Source of the DNA: Pseudomonas hunanensis
GTDB taxonomy: Bacteria > Pseudomonadota > Gammaproteobacteria > Pseudomonadales > Pseudomonadaceae
DNA: 64,000 bases
Direction of reading: 5' to 3'
Assembly: GCF_013393325.1 (NCBI RefSeq)
Contig: NZ_QJRC01000065.1
Coordinates: 93,520-157,519 of the forward strand
Every line of letters starts with the position of its first letter. Position 1 is the stretch's first letter. Positions 10,196 to 18,927 of the stretch are shown here, piece after piece. The position numbers and the translations under genes are program-made. The notes below the pieces were generated by a model, which ran no database searches, was not told the origin of the DNA, and saw only the letters and a program-made list of their open reading frames with translations.

Positions 10196-11815
10196 ATGAG
10201 CCTGTCACTTCTCAGTCGCTATGCCTTCTTCGCCGCCTGTGTGTTGTTCACCCTGGCGAGCCTGCCTTTCACCCACCATGAATGGTTGTGGCCGTTCACC
10301 CTGACCACCGGCATCCTCAGCTTGATCGGCGTGTTCGACCTGCTGCAGCAGCGCCATGCGGTACGTCGCAACTATCCAATCCTGGGCAACATCCGCTATC
10401 TGGTCGAGGCCATTCGCCCGGAAATCCGTCAGTACCTGTTGGAGTCCGACAGCGACGCCCTGCCGTTCTCGCGCGCCCAGCGTTCGCTGGTGTATGCCCG
10501 GGCTAAAAACGAAGCCTCGGACAAACCGTTCGGCACGCTGATCGACGTCTATGAGTCCGGCTTCGAGTTCATCGGCCACTCCATGCGCCCGGCGCCGTTG
10601 GCCGACCCGGCCAGCTTCCGCGTCATCGTCGGCGGGCCACAGTGCAGCCAGCCGTATTCAGCGTCGATCTTCAATATTTCGGCCATGAGCTTCGGCTCGC
10701 TCAGCGCCAATGCCATCCGCGCGCTCAACCAAGGCGCCAAGCTGGGCAATTTCCACCATGACACCGGCGAGGGCAGCATCAGCCCGTACCACCGCGAGCA
10801 CGGTGGCGACCTGGTGTGGGAGCTGGGCAGCGGCTACTTCGGCTGCCGCACCCCGGACGGGCGCTTCGACCCCGAGCGCTTCGCAGCCCAGGCACGCACC
10901 CCACAGGTGCGCATGATCGAAATCAAGATGAGCCAGGGCGCCAAACCCGGCCACGGCGGCATCCTGCCCAAACACAAGGTCACCCAGGAAATTGCCGAAA
11001 CCCGTGGCGTGCTGATGGGTGAGGACTGCATTTCGCCGTCACGCCACAGCGCGTTCTCCACCCCGATCGAGATGATGCAGTTCATCGCCCAACTGCGTGA
11101 ACTGTCCGGCGGCAAGCCAGTGGGCTTCAAGTTCTGCCTGGGCCACCCGTGGGAGTTCATGGGCATTGCCAAGGCCATGCTGGAAACCGGCATTCTGCCC
11201 GACTTCATCGTCGTCGATGGCAAGGAAGGTGGCACCGGCGCGGCGCCCGTGGAGTTCACCGACCATATCGGCGTGCCGCTGCGTGAAGGCCTGCTGTTCG
11301 TGCACAACACCTTGGTCGGCCTGAACCTGCGTGACAAGATCAAACTGGGTGCCAGCGGCAAGATCGTCAGCGCCTTCGACATCGCCAGCGTGCTGGCCAT
11401 TGGCGCCGACTGGGCCAACTCGGCACGTGGCTTCATGTTCGCCATTGGCTGCATTCAGTCGCAAAGCTGCCACACCAACAAATGCCCGACCGGCGTGGCC
11501 ACGCAAGACCCGCTGCGCCAGCGCGCCCTGGTGGTGCCGGACAAGGCGCAGCGGGTGCTGAACTTCCACCACAATACCTTGCGTGCCTTGGCTGAAATGC
11601 TCGCGGCGGCAGGCCTGGAACATCCGGCGCAATTGGAAGCCAAGCACCTGGTTCGGCGCATCTCGGCTACCGAAATCAAGCTGTTCTCGCAGATGCATGT
11701 GTTCTTGAAACCAGGTGAGTTGCTGACCGGCGAGGTGAATGGGCAGTTCTATTCGCGGATGTGGCAACTGGCGCGGGCGGACAGCTTTGAGCCACACAGC
11801 GAAGTGGCGGCCTGA
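10196..11815 (+). CDS. Membrane-anchored GltB-like FMN-binding protein
   Basis: A 539-residue protein with two N-terminal membrane segments (about 5-22 and 30-48) followed by a domain homologous to the FMN-binding synthase half of glutamate synthase. The barrel carries SAMSFGSLS and the HHDTGEGS signature. The cysteine pattern C-x5-C-x4-C (CIQSQSCHTNKC) matches the 3Fe-4S site of GltB. The glutamine amidotransferase domain is absent, so it is not a full glutamate synthase. The reaction is unknown; an electron-transfer oxidoreductase on the membrane is the likely form. Start chosen at 10196 (AAGGA seven bases upstream), not the longer frame at 10133. A hairpin at 11824 separates it from the convergent permease. 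Confidence 0.8.
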   Translation: MSLSLLSRYAFFAACVLFTLASLPFTHHEWLWPFTLTTGILSLIGVFDLLQQRHAVRRNYPILGNIRYLVEAIRPEIRQYLLESDSDALPFSRAQRSLVYARAKNEASDKPFGTLIDVYESGFEFIGHSMRPAPLADPASFRVIVGGPQCSQPYSASIFNISAMSFGSLSANAIRALNQGAKLGNFHHDTGEGSISPYHREHGGDLVWELGSGYFGCRTPDGRFDPERFAAQARTPQVRMIEIKMSQGAKPGHGGILPKHKVTQEIAETRGVLMGEDCISPSRHSAFSTPIEMMQFIAQLRELSGGKPVGFKFCLGHPWEFMGIAKAMLETGILPDFIVVDGKEGGTGAAPVEFTDHIGVPLREGLLFVHNTLVGLNLRDKIKLGASGKIVSAFDIASVLAIGADWANSARGFMFAIGCIQSQSCHTNKCPTGVATQDPLRQRALVVPDKAQRVLNFHHNTLRALAEMLAAAGLEHPAQLEAKHLVRRISATEIKLFSQMHVFLKPGELLTGEVNGQFYSRMWQLARADSFEPHSEVAA

Positions 11816-11823
11816 TAGGGCCA

Positions 11824-11844
11824 TGGGGCCGCTTTGCGGCCCCA
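11824..11844. terminator. Hairpin between convergent genes
   Basis: A perfect 9-bp GC stem (TGGGGCCGC with its complement) and a TTT loop sits between the ends of the GltB-like gene and the permease. It has no long T run on either side, so termination strength is uncertain, but its position and symmetry suit a shared bidirectional terminator. Confidence 0.55.
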
Positions 11845-11855
11845 GCTACTTCAAA

Positions 11856-13274
11856 TCAGGAAGCGGTACTCGCTACACCTTGTACTTCTTTGGGTGCCAG
11901 ACGGAACGCGTAATACAACACCGTCAGCAGCACCAGGAACGCCGGGCCGATGTACAGGGCCACACGGGTATCCTCGAAGTAGGCCATCAAGCCGACCACC
12001 AGCACCAGGAAGGCCAGTGCCAGGTACGAGCTCAGCGGCCACAGCCACATGCGGTACTTCAGCGCCTTGCGTTCGGCGGTAGTCAGGCCAGCACGGAACT
12101 TCAGCTGTGCCAGCAGGATCATCACCCAGGTCCAGATCGCACCGAAGGTGGCGATCGAAGTCACCCAGACGAAGACCTTTTCCGGCACCAGGTAGTTGGC
12201 CAGCACGCCCAGCAGCAACGCGCCGATCGACAGCAGCAGGGCATTACGTGGCACGCCATTCTTCGACGTACGGGCGAAGGCCGCCGGGGCCTGGCCATTC
12301 TGCGCCAGGCTGTAGAGCATGCGCCCGGTACTGAAGATACCGCCGTTGCACGACGACAGCGCCGCAGTGATGACCACGAAGTTGATGATGCCGGCAGCGG
12401 TCTTGATCCCGAGGCGCTCGAAGGTCATGACGAACGGGCTGCCTTGGCTGCCGATTTCGTTCCATGGGTAGATCGACAGGATCACGAACAACGCACCGAC
12501 GTAGAACAGCAGGATGCGCCAGAACACCGAGCCGATGGCCTGCGGAATGGTCTTTTGCGGGTTGCGTGCTTCACCAGCGGTCAAGCCGATCATTTCCACG
12601 CCCAGGTAGGCGAACATCACCATCTGCAACGACATCAGCACGCCAGTCACGCCATTGGGCATGAAGCCGCCATTGCTCCACAGATTGGAGATACCGACGG
12701 CCACACCGTCGTTGCCGAAACCGAAGGCGATGACGCCAATGCCGCCGATGACCATGGCAATGATGGTGACGATCTTGATCAGGGCGAACCAGAACTCGAA
12801 TTCACCGAAGGCCTTCACCGCCACCAGGTTGACCGCGCCCATGCTGCCTAGCGCCGCCAGGGCCCAGATCCAGCGTGGTACGTCGGGGAACCAGATGCCC
12901 ATGTAGATGGCCACCGCGGTGATTTCGGCAACGCAGGTCACCAACCACAGGAACCAGTAGTTCCAACCGGTGAGGAAGCCCGCCAACGGGCCGAGGTAGT
13001 CCTGTGCATAACGGCTGAAGGAGCCGGCGACAGGGTTGTGCACGGCCATTTCACCCAGGGCGCGCATGATCACCAGGATGGCCAGGCCGCCGATGATGTA
13101 GGAGAACATGATGGCTGGGCCGGCCATTTCGATAGCCTTGGCCGAACCGAGGAAAAGACCGACACCGATACAGGCGCCCAGCGCCATCAGGCGGATGTGC
13201 CGTTCGCCCAGTTCGCGCTTGAGCGGGCCGCCTTCAGTGGCCTGGCCGTGGGCAGAGTGGTTGCCGACTGGCAT
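11856..13274 (-). CDS. Amino-acid permease of the APC/AAT family (ProY/HutT-like)
   Basis: A 472-residue inner-membrane proton-coupled amino-acid transporter with about 12 membrane segments. The family signature is visible in the first segment (GLKRELGERHIRLMALG-like start, GACIGVGLFLGSA) and in the FSYIIGGLAILVIMRALGEMA stretch. Within the AAT group it resembles ProY and HutT, which take up proline or histidine; the exact substrate cannot be assigned. It stands alone and is transcribed away from the penicillin-binding protein gene. A consensus AANAANAA motif lies 18 bases upstream of the start, suggesting Hfq/Crc catabolite repression. Confidence 0.85.
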   Translation of the reverse strand: MPVGNHSAHGQATEGGPLKRELGERHIRLMALGACIGVGLFLGSAKAIEMAGPAIMFSYIIGGLAILVIMRALGEMAVHNPVAGSFSRYAQDYLGPLAGFLTGWNYWFLWLVTCVAEITAVAIYMGIWFPDVPRWIWALAALGSMGAVNLVAVKAFGEFEFWFALIKIVTIIAMVIGGIGVIAFGFGNDGVAVGISNLWSNGGFMPNGVTGVLMSLQMVMFAYLGVEMIGLTAGEARNPQKTIPQAIGSVFWRILLFYVGALFVILSIYPWNEIGSQGSPFVMTFERLGIKTAAGIINFVVITAALSSCNGGIFSTGRMLYSLAQNGQAPAAFARTSKNGVPRNALLLSIGALLLGVLANYLVPEKVFVWVTSIATFGAIWTWVMILLAQLKFRAGLTTAERKALKYRMWLWPLSSYLALAFLVLVVGLMAYFEDTRVALYIGPAFLVLLTVLYYAFRLAPKEVQGVASTAS

Positions 13275-13694
13275 AGCAATACAACCTCATTTTGTTATTG
13301 GATTTGACCTTCGTGCAGCACCGACCATGCCGATAGGCGTGATGTTGGCTTGCCAGGCTGGCCTCGTGGGCCGGCCCGTGTGCCGGAGTAGAGCGCCCGG
13401 CAAGGCGAAGGGGGCGAGCAGTATAGGAAGACCCTTGTAGGGATTTTCGCTGTATATACAGGAATAATCAGCAAGTTCTCTCGAGCCTGGGGGCACTGGC
13501 TTGCCTGCGATCAGGCGTCCAGCGGCCGCAAAACCTCCGCGGCACCATAGCAACATCGCCGTACGTAGAAACCCACACCAAAGCCGTATAGCCCTACGCC
13601 GCTTTTCTCCACCTCCTACAAATTTTTCACCTCACCCGCTCAACGTCTAAGCTTCAGACAAGCAAGACGAAAACACCTGGCCGGATAGAAGACT
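13275..13694. other. Divergent intergenic region
   Basis: 420 bases between the divergent permease and penicillin-binding protein genes. It must hold both promoters. I see no convincing sigma-70 pair. The only clear symmetry is a 12-bp palindrome CTGTATATACAG at 13450-13461, whose half-site spacing is too short for LexA. No credible small gene or RNA hairpin was found. Confidence 0.4.
13292..13299 (-). promoter_or_regulatory. Hfq/Crc-type A-rich motif before permease
   Basis: On the minus strand the leader reads AATAACAAAA, a full match to the AANAANAA catabolite-activity motif bound by Hfq with Crc in pseudomonads, followed by a GAGG ribosome site and the ATG. Amino-acid uptake genes are typical Crc targets. 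An eight-base A-rich motif alone is weak evidence; the location supports it. Confidence 0.45.
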
Positions 13695-16600
13695 ATGGGC
13701 GCACTGTGGCAATCGGAACCAAGCAGAACGGAAGCACCCGAGATACCTCCGGCCGAGACGCCACAACCCAAGTCCCCCCGTCAGCGTCGGCTATGGTGGC
13801 GGCTGATCATCCTTATCCTGCTGGTGGCACTGGTAGCCATCGGTGTGGCCGCGTATGACGAATTCCGTACCTCCGAGCTGCAATCGCGCGAGTTCAGCAA
13901 ACTGGCCGGTACGCTGACCTACTCGCTGCAGCCCGGCCCCAGCGATGCCATCATCTACCCAGGTGATGGGCCGTTCGACAAACGCCTTGGCTATAGCGCC
14001 CTGGGCGAATTCCTGCCGCGCCTGCTCAAGCGCGACTACCTGATCAGCGAACAGGTGAAGTTCTCACCGGCATTGATGAACTACGTCGATCATGGGCTGT
14101 TCGCCCCCTATATCGAGAAGATCCAGGCCGGCCTGTCGATCACCGACTGCCGCGGCGACACGCTGTACCAGTACAACTACCCACAGCACCTGTACCCGGA
14201 TTTTGCAGCGATCCCGCCGGTGATGGTGAACAGCCTGCTGTTCATCGAAAACCGCGACCTGCTGGACACCCAAGACCCACGTAACAACCCGGCCGTGGAC
14301 TGGCCACGCTTCGCCAAGGCCGCCTACAGCCAGGTGGCCAAGTACCTGGCCCTGCCCGGCCAGTCTGCCGGTGGCAGCACCCTGGCCACACAGCTGGAGA
14401 AGTATCGCCACTCACCCGATGGCCTGACGGTGTCGGGCGCGGAAAAGATCCGCCAGATGGTTTCTGCCAGCGTGCGTGCCTACCAGGGCGGCCCTGACAC
14501 CACCGAGGCACGTCAACGCATCGTGCGCGACTACCTCAACAGCGTGCCGCTGTCGGCGGTGCCTGGGCATGGTGAAGTACATGGCATGGCCGAAGGCCTG
14601 CGGGTGTGGTACGGCGCCGACTTCGACCAGGTCAACCAGGCCCTGAACGCCACCGCCACCGACCCCGAAAGCATGGCCGCGCGCGGGTTGGCCCTGCGCC
14701 AGGTGCTGTCGCTGATGATTGCCCAGCGCCGTCCCTCGCATTACTTGTCCAAAGGCCGGGTCGAGCTGGCAGAGCTGACCGACGCGCACATTCGCGTGCT
14801 CGCCGCCAACAAAATCATCGAGCAACCACTGGCCGATGCCGCACTGGCCAGCAAGGCGGTGTACCGCGACTGGGTAGCGCAACCGACCATCGTGCCGATC
14901 GTTACCAACAAGGGCATCAGCCTGGCGCGCAACCGCCTGGCAGCCATGCTCAACCGCCCGCTGTACGACCTCGACCGCCTCGACGTGTCGGCCACCAGTA
15001 CCTTGCAGGCTGACCTGCAGTTGCAGGTCAGCCAGTACCTGAAAAACCTTGCCGACCCAGCGTTTGCCGCGCAGATGGGCCTGATCGGCGAGCGCCTGCT
15101 CACCGCCAAGACCACCGACCAGGTGAGCTACAGCTTCACCTTGTTCGAGCGCACCGCCGATGGCTCCCGGGTGCGGGTGCAGACCGACAGCACCAACCAG
15201 CCCTTCGACATCAACGAAGGCAGCAAGTTGGAACTGGGCTCCACCGCCAAGTTGCGGGTACTGACCACCTACCTGGAAATCATCGCCGAGCTGCACGACA
15301 AATACGCCGGCAAACCTGCCGCCGAGTTGAAGAAGGTCGACGTGGCCGAACTCGACCGCATCACTCAATGGTCGCTGGAATGGCTGGCGCAGAACAGCAA
15401 GAACCAAAGCCTGGATGCCATGCTCGACGCCGCGCTTGAGCGCAAATACTCCGCCAACACCGGTGAAGCCTTCTTCACAGGCGGCGGCATGCACGTGTTC
15501 AACAACTTCCGCAAGGAAGACAACAACCGCAACCCGACGCTCAAGGATGCGCTGCGCGAATCGATCAACCTGCCGTTCATCCGCCTGATGCGCGACCTGG
15601 TGCGTTACGTGACCTACCAGCAGCCGTACAACCGTGTGCCGCTGCTCAAGGACGACGCAGACCCACGCCGCCAAGAATACCTGGCCCGCTTCGCCGACAA
15701 GGAAGGCACCAACTACCTGATGCGTTTCTGGAAGAAGTACCAGCGCAAAACCTCGCAGCAGCGCCTGGACACCTTCCTCGACAGCATGCGCGTGACCCCG
15801 CAGCGGTTGGCGGCGGTGCACCGCTACCTGTTCCCCGAGGCCGGCCAGGAAACGTTCAACGCCTTCGTGCGCGCCCACCTGAAGGGTGACAAGATCGTGC
15901 TGGGCAAGCTGACCGACGGCCGCCTGTCAGAGATGTACGAGGCTTACGGCCCAGGCAAGTATGACTTGCCCGACCAGGGTTACATCGCCAAGGTCCACCC
16001 GCTGGACTTGTGGCTGCTCGGCTACCTGCTGAAGAGCCCAAGCTCGACCTTGACCGAAATGATCAACGCCAGCCGTTTCGAACGCCAGGAGGTGTATGGC
16101 TGGCTGTTCAAGAGCCGCTACCAGGGCGCCCGTGACAGCCGTATCCGCACCATGGTCGAGATTGAAGCCTTCCTCGATATCCACCAGCGCTGGAAGCGCG
16201 TGGGCTATCCATTCGACCACCTGGTGCCCTCGCTGGCCACCGCCATCGGCAGTTCGGGCGACCGCCCCGCCGCGCTCTCCGAACTGGTCGGGATCATCCA
16301 GAACGACGGCATTCGCCTGCCAACCCTGCGCATAGACACCCTGCACTTCGCCGCCAACACACCTTACGAGACCAAACTGGTCACCGACCCGGACCGGGGC
16401 GTGCGGATTCTGCCGGTTGAAGTGGCGCGTGCGCTCAAAGGCGCCATGTCGCAGGTGGTCGATGCAGGTACCGCGCGGCGTATTTCCGGCAGTTTCAAGC
16501 TGCAGGACGGCACGCCACTGGTGATGGGCGGCAAGACCGGTACTGGCGACAACCGCATCGAGAGCTTTGGTGCCGGCGGTCGGCTGATCGGCTCGCGCTC

Positions 16601-16844
16601 GTTGAACCGTACTGCCACTTTCGTGTTCTTCCTGGGCGACAACCACTTCGGCACATTGACCGCCTTCGTACCTGGGCGCTCGGCGGAGGCCTTCAAATTT
16701 ACCTCGGCACTGCCGGTGCAGGTGCTCAAGGGCATGGCACCGATACTGATGCCGTACCTGCAGCCGGGCAATCCGAACGAATGCAAGCCACCGCAGGTTG
16801 CCATGCACACGCCACCGCCGACAGGGAACATATCGACGAACTAG
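13695..16844 (+). CDS. Class A penicillin-binding protein-like, enlarged
   Basis: A 1049-residue bitopic membrane protein: short cytoplasmic tail, one membrane segment (36-55), then periplasmic domains. A GT51 glycosyltransferase region is marked by ENRDLLD (Glu185) and GGSTLATQLEK (227-236). A transpeptidase-like region has SxxK at 516-519 (STAK), SxN at 623-625 (SIN) and KTG at 947-949. About 430 residues separate the Ser from KTG, far more than in ordinary class A enzymes, so a large insertion sits inside the penicillin-binding fold, mostly between SxN and KTG. It probably polymerises or modifies peptidoglycan; whether the transpeptidase is active is unclear. It stands alone, and its stop codon overlaps the Fur-like palindrome of the next operon. 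Confidence 0.75.
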   Translation: MGALWQSEPSRTEAPEIPPAETPQPKSPRQRRLWWRLIILILLVALVAIGVAAYDEFRTSELQSREFSKLAGTLTYSLQPGPSDAIIYPGDGPFDKRLGYSALGEFLPRLLKRDYLISEQVKFSPALMNYVDHGLFAPYIEKIQAGLSITDCRGDTLYQYNYPQHLYPDFAAIPPVMVNSLLFIENRDLLDTQDPRNNPAVDWPRFAKAAYSQVAKYLALPGQSAGGSTLATQLEKYRHSPDGLTVSGAEKIRQMVSASVRAYQGGPDTTEARQRIVRDYLNSVPLSAVPGHGEVHGMAEGLRVWYGADFDQVNQALNATATDPESMAARGLALRQVLSLMIAQRRPSHYLSKGRVELAELTDAHIRVLAANKIIEQPLADAALASKAVYRDWVAQPTIVPIVTNKGISLARNRLAAMLNRPLYDLDRLDVSATSTLQADLQLQVSQYLKNLADPAFAAQMGLIGERLLTAKTTDQVSYSFTLFERTADGSRVRVQTDSTNQPFDINEGSKLELGSTAKLRVLTTYLEIIAELHDKYAGKPAAELKKVDVAELDRITQWSLEWLAQNSKNQSLDAMLDAALERKYSANTGEAFFTGGGMHVFNNFRKEDNNRNPTLKDALRESINLPFIRLMRDLVRYVTYQQPYNRVPLLKDDADPRRQEYLARFADKEGTNYLMRFWKKYQRKTSQQRLDTFLDSMRVTPQRLAAVHRYLFPEAGQETFNAFVRAHLKGDKIVLGKLTDGRLSEMYEAYGPGKYDLPDQGYIAKVHPLDLWLLGYLLKSPSSTLTEMINASRFERQEVYGWLFKSRYQGARDSRIRTMVEIEAFLDIHQRWKRVGYPFDHLVPSLATAIGSSGDRPAALSELVGIIQNDGIRLPTLRIDTLHFAANTPYETKLVTDPDRGVRILPVEVARALKGAMSQVVDAGTARRISGSFKLQDGTPLVMGGKTGTGDNRIESFGAGGRLIGSRSLNRTATFVFFLGDNHFGTLTAFVPGRSAEAFKFTSALPVQVLKGMAPILMPYLQPGNPNECKPPQVAMHTPPPTGNISTN

Positions 16845-16857
16845 ATGATAATCATCT
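16843..16857. promoter_or_regulatory. Fur-like box
   Basis: A perfect 7-1-7 palindrome, AGATGAT-A-ATCATCT, containing the ten-base core TGATAATCAT of the Fur consensus. It begins within the stop codon of the preceding gene and lies about 77 bases before the PadR-family start. The downstream genes encode a ferric-chelate reductase system, and in E. coli the equivalent yqjH gene is under Fur control. Confidence 0.6.
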
Positions 16858-16878
16858 GCATTCAGGGGCTTGTCTTTA

Positions 16879-16910
16879 GATATATCTTGAGTAATATCTT
16901 ACGATATATC
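16879..16910. promoter_or_regulatory. Three-fold repeat operator for the PadR regulator
   Basis: GATATATC at 16879-16886, GTAATATC at 16891-16898 and GATATATC at 16903-16910 are spaced exactly 12 bases apart. The outer two are self-complementary. They stand directly before the PadR-type gene and probably overlap its promoter. In E. coli the related YqjI (NfeR) represses the divergent ferric reductase gene through TA-rich repeats. Autoregulation here is an inference. Confidence 0.6.
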
Positions 16911-16933
16911 GCAAACGACGGAGCCCCATCCTT

Positions 16934-17479
16934 ATGCGCGAACACACCCCCCATGACCCCTTCGAGCGGCGCCCTGGCCGTGGTGAGCGCGGCCCACGCG
17001 TTTTCGCCCCCGGTGACCTCAAGCTGCTGATGCTGGACCTGCTGGCCGAACAGCCCGGCCACGGTTACGACCTGATCCGCCAGATCGAAAACCTGTTCGA
17101 CGGCAGCTACAGCCCAAGCCCCGGGGTGATCTACCCAACGCTGAACTTTCTTGAAGAAGCCGAGCTGATCAGCGGCCAAGTGCAAGGTAGCAAGCGCCTC
17201 TACGCCATCACCGATGCCGGCCGCAGCGCCCTGGTCGAACAGGCTGTCGCCTTGGATGGCGTGCGCATGCGCATCGAAGTCAGCAAACGCGCCCTGCGCG
17301 GTCACGACCGCCCGCCAGAGATCCATGAAGCGGTCGGCAACCTGCGCCACGCACTGCATATGCACAGCGGTCGCTGGACACCGGAAGAAATCGAACGGGT
17401 CCGCGACTTGCTCAACCATACCGCCAAGGCCATCGCCTCCGGGCCGGCCGAACCTGTCAGGGAGACTGCCCATGAGTGA
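16934..17479 (+). CDS. PadR-family regulator, NfeR (YqjI)-like
   Basis: A 181-residue PadR-type transcription factor. The winged-HTH domain (about 26-100) has the family core LKLLMLDLLAEQPGHGYDLIRQIE and SPGVIYPTLNFLEE read in pieces. A helical C-terminal dimerisation region follows. The N-terminus has several His residues (H4, H7), but lacks the long His-rich metal-binding tail of the E. coli NfeR. It overlaps the reductase gene by 8 bases. The pairing with a siderophore-interacting reductase parallels E. coli yqjI-yqjH and suggests repression by this protein when iron is bound. Confidence 0.8.
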   Translation: MREHTPHDPFERRPGRGERGPRVFAPGDLKLLMLDLLAEQPGHGYDLIRQIENLFDGSYSPSPGVIYPTLNFLEEAELISGQVQGSKRLYAITDAGRSALVEQAVALDGVRMRIEVSKRALRGHDRPPEIHEAVGNLRHALHMHSGRWTPEEIERVRDLLNHTAKAIASGPAEPVRETAHE

Positions 17480-18233
17480 CACCATTCACCGCGTCAACCA
17501 CGAGATCCGCCAGCGTCGCCTGCAAGTATTGCGGGTCACCGAGCTGACCCCACGCATGCGCCGCATCACCCTGGGTGGTGCCGAACTGCAAGGCTTCACC
17601 AGCGTGGGCAGCGACGACCATATCAAGTTGTTGTTTGCCGAAACGCCGGAGCAACAACAGGCCATCGACGCACGTAATCTGGGTCGGGACGGTGGCGCGC
17701 GACCAACCATGCGCGAATACACGCCACGGCGCATCGACCTGGTGACCAACGAGCTGGACATCGACTTCGTGCTGCACGGCGACGGCCCTGCCTCTACCTG
17801 GGCGGCACAGGCGGCGCCTGGGCAAACCCTGAGCATCGCCGGGCCACGGGCGTCACTGGTGGTGCCGGATATTTTCGACAGCTACCTGTTGATCGGTGAT
17901 GAAACCGCCATCCCGGCGATTGGTCGCCGCCTGGAGGAATTGCCGGCGGGCCGCCAGGTGCTGGCGGTGATCCAGATCGAAGACGAGCAGGAGCGCCAGC
18001 CGTTGCCGAGCAAGGCACAGGTCGAAGTCATCTGGGTGCGCCGCCAGCAGGAAGACTTGCTGGCCCTGGTGCGGAACCTGACCTTGCCGCAAGGCCGGTT
18101 GTATGGCTGGGTGGCGTTGGAAAAGGCCCTGACCCGCCAGGCCAAGGTGCTGCTGCTGGAGAAAGGGGTGCCGGAAGATGCGCTGAAAGCTGCGGCCTAC
18201 TGGCGTGCCGACGGGACTGCGGACGACGAGTAA
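17472..18233 (+). CDS. Siderophore-interacting protein, NADPH ferric-chelate reductase (YqjH/ViuB type)
   Basis: A 253-residue cytoplasmic flavoprotein that releases iron from ferric siderophores by reduction. N-terminal FAD-binding barrel with the family motif MREYTPRR (flavin phosphate-binding R-x-Y-T) and HGDGPASTWA; C-terminal NAD(P)H-binding domain beginning LLIGDETAIPAI. The ATG at 17472 overlaps the PadR stop by 8 bases, so they form one operon. A REP hairpin follows the stop. Confidence 0.88.
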   Translation: MSDTIHRVNHEIRQRRLQVLRVTELTPRMRRITLGGAELQGFTSVGSDDHIKLLFAETPEQQQAIDARNLGRDGGARPTMREYTPRRIDLVTNELDIDFVLHGDGPASTWAAQAAPGQTLSIAGPRASLVVPDIFDSYLLIGDETAIPAIGRRLEELPAGRQVLAVIQIEDEQERQPLPSKAQVEVIWVRRQQEDLLALVRNLTLPQGRLYGWVALEKALTRQAKVLLLEKGVPEDALKAAAYWRADGTADDE

Positions 18234-18250
18234 TGGTTATCGCCTGCTAC

Positions 18251-18282
18251 GGCCTCTTCGCGGGTTCACCCGCGAAAAGGCC
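18251..18282. repeat. Single REP palindrome
   Basis: GGCCTCTTCGCGGGT, three-base loop, ACCCGCGAA-AAGGCC: the standard P. putida REP hairpin between the reductase gene and the convergent membrane protein gene. It may also stop transcription. Confidence 0.75.
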
Positions 18283-18290
18283 AGCACAGG

Positions 18291-18926
18291 CTAAGCAAAT
18301 TTGCGCAACCCACGCCACCGATCCACCCCCAGCAATACCAGCCCGATTCCCCAGAACCCCACCAGCACCCCCAGGGCATTGAGCATCACCTGCCCATACC
18401 CAAGGCTCGCCACATCGATGAACGGGTAGGCATACACGCCAATCTCGCTTCCACGCCACAACGCATAGCCGAAATAAACCGTCGGGTACACCGCCCACAG
18501 TGCCAGGTGCCCTAGCCGCAGCCTGCCCTTGGGCACCTCGCGCCACCAGTACAAGGCATACAGCACCGGCATCACGTCGTGCAGCAACTCGTCCGCCAGC
18601 CATTGCCAGCCCTGCGGTTGCCACAAGTGGCGCAGCAACACGCTGTAGGCCAGCGCCACCAGCACGATGCTGGTGGCCACTGCGGAGCTCACCGAGGGTG
18701 ACAGGAAAAACCGCTTGCCACGGCCTTCGTGGCCGAACGCCGCATAGCTGAGCACCGTTGCCACCAACGTGTTGGTCAGCACGGTGAAGTAGCCGAACAC
18801 ATTGATCAGGCCGCCAATCAGGCTGGCCTGTTCTTGCCAGCGCGCCAACAGTACCAGGTACACCTGCACGGCCAGACCGAACCAGCCCAGCACCGCCATG
18901 CCGGCCAGCCAAGGACGACGCAGCAT
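18291..18926 (-). CDS. Pr6Pr-family membrane protein
   Basis: A 211-residue integral membrane protein with six predicted segments. The arrangement (INVFGYFTVLTNTLVA, then LLHDVMPVLYALYW with conserved His-Asp, then WAVYPTVYFGYALWRG) is that of the Pr6Pr family, distantly related to FAR-17a/AIG1 hydrolases. Catalytic activity is unproven. It begins one base after the stop of the VF530-type gene, so the two are one transcript. Confidence 0.75.
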   Translation of the reverse strand: MLRRPWLAGMAVLGWFGLAVQVYLVLLARWQEQASLIGGLINVFGYFTVLTNTLVATVLSYAAFGHEGRGKRFFLSPSVSSAVATSIVLVALAYSVLLRHLWQPQGWQWLADELLHDVMPVLYALYWWREVPKGRLRLGHLALWAVYPTVYFGYALWRGSEIGVYAYPFIDVASLGYGQVMLNALGVLVGFWGIGLVLLGVDRWRGLRKFA

Positions 18927-18927
18927 G

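Noticed and set aside
13450..13461. CTGTATATACAG as a LexA box
   Set aside because: LexA needs CTG and CAG separated by ten bases; here only six lie between.
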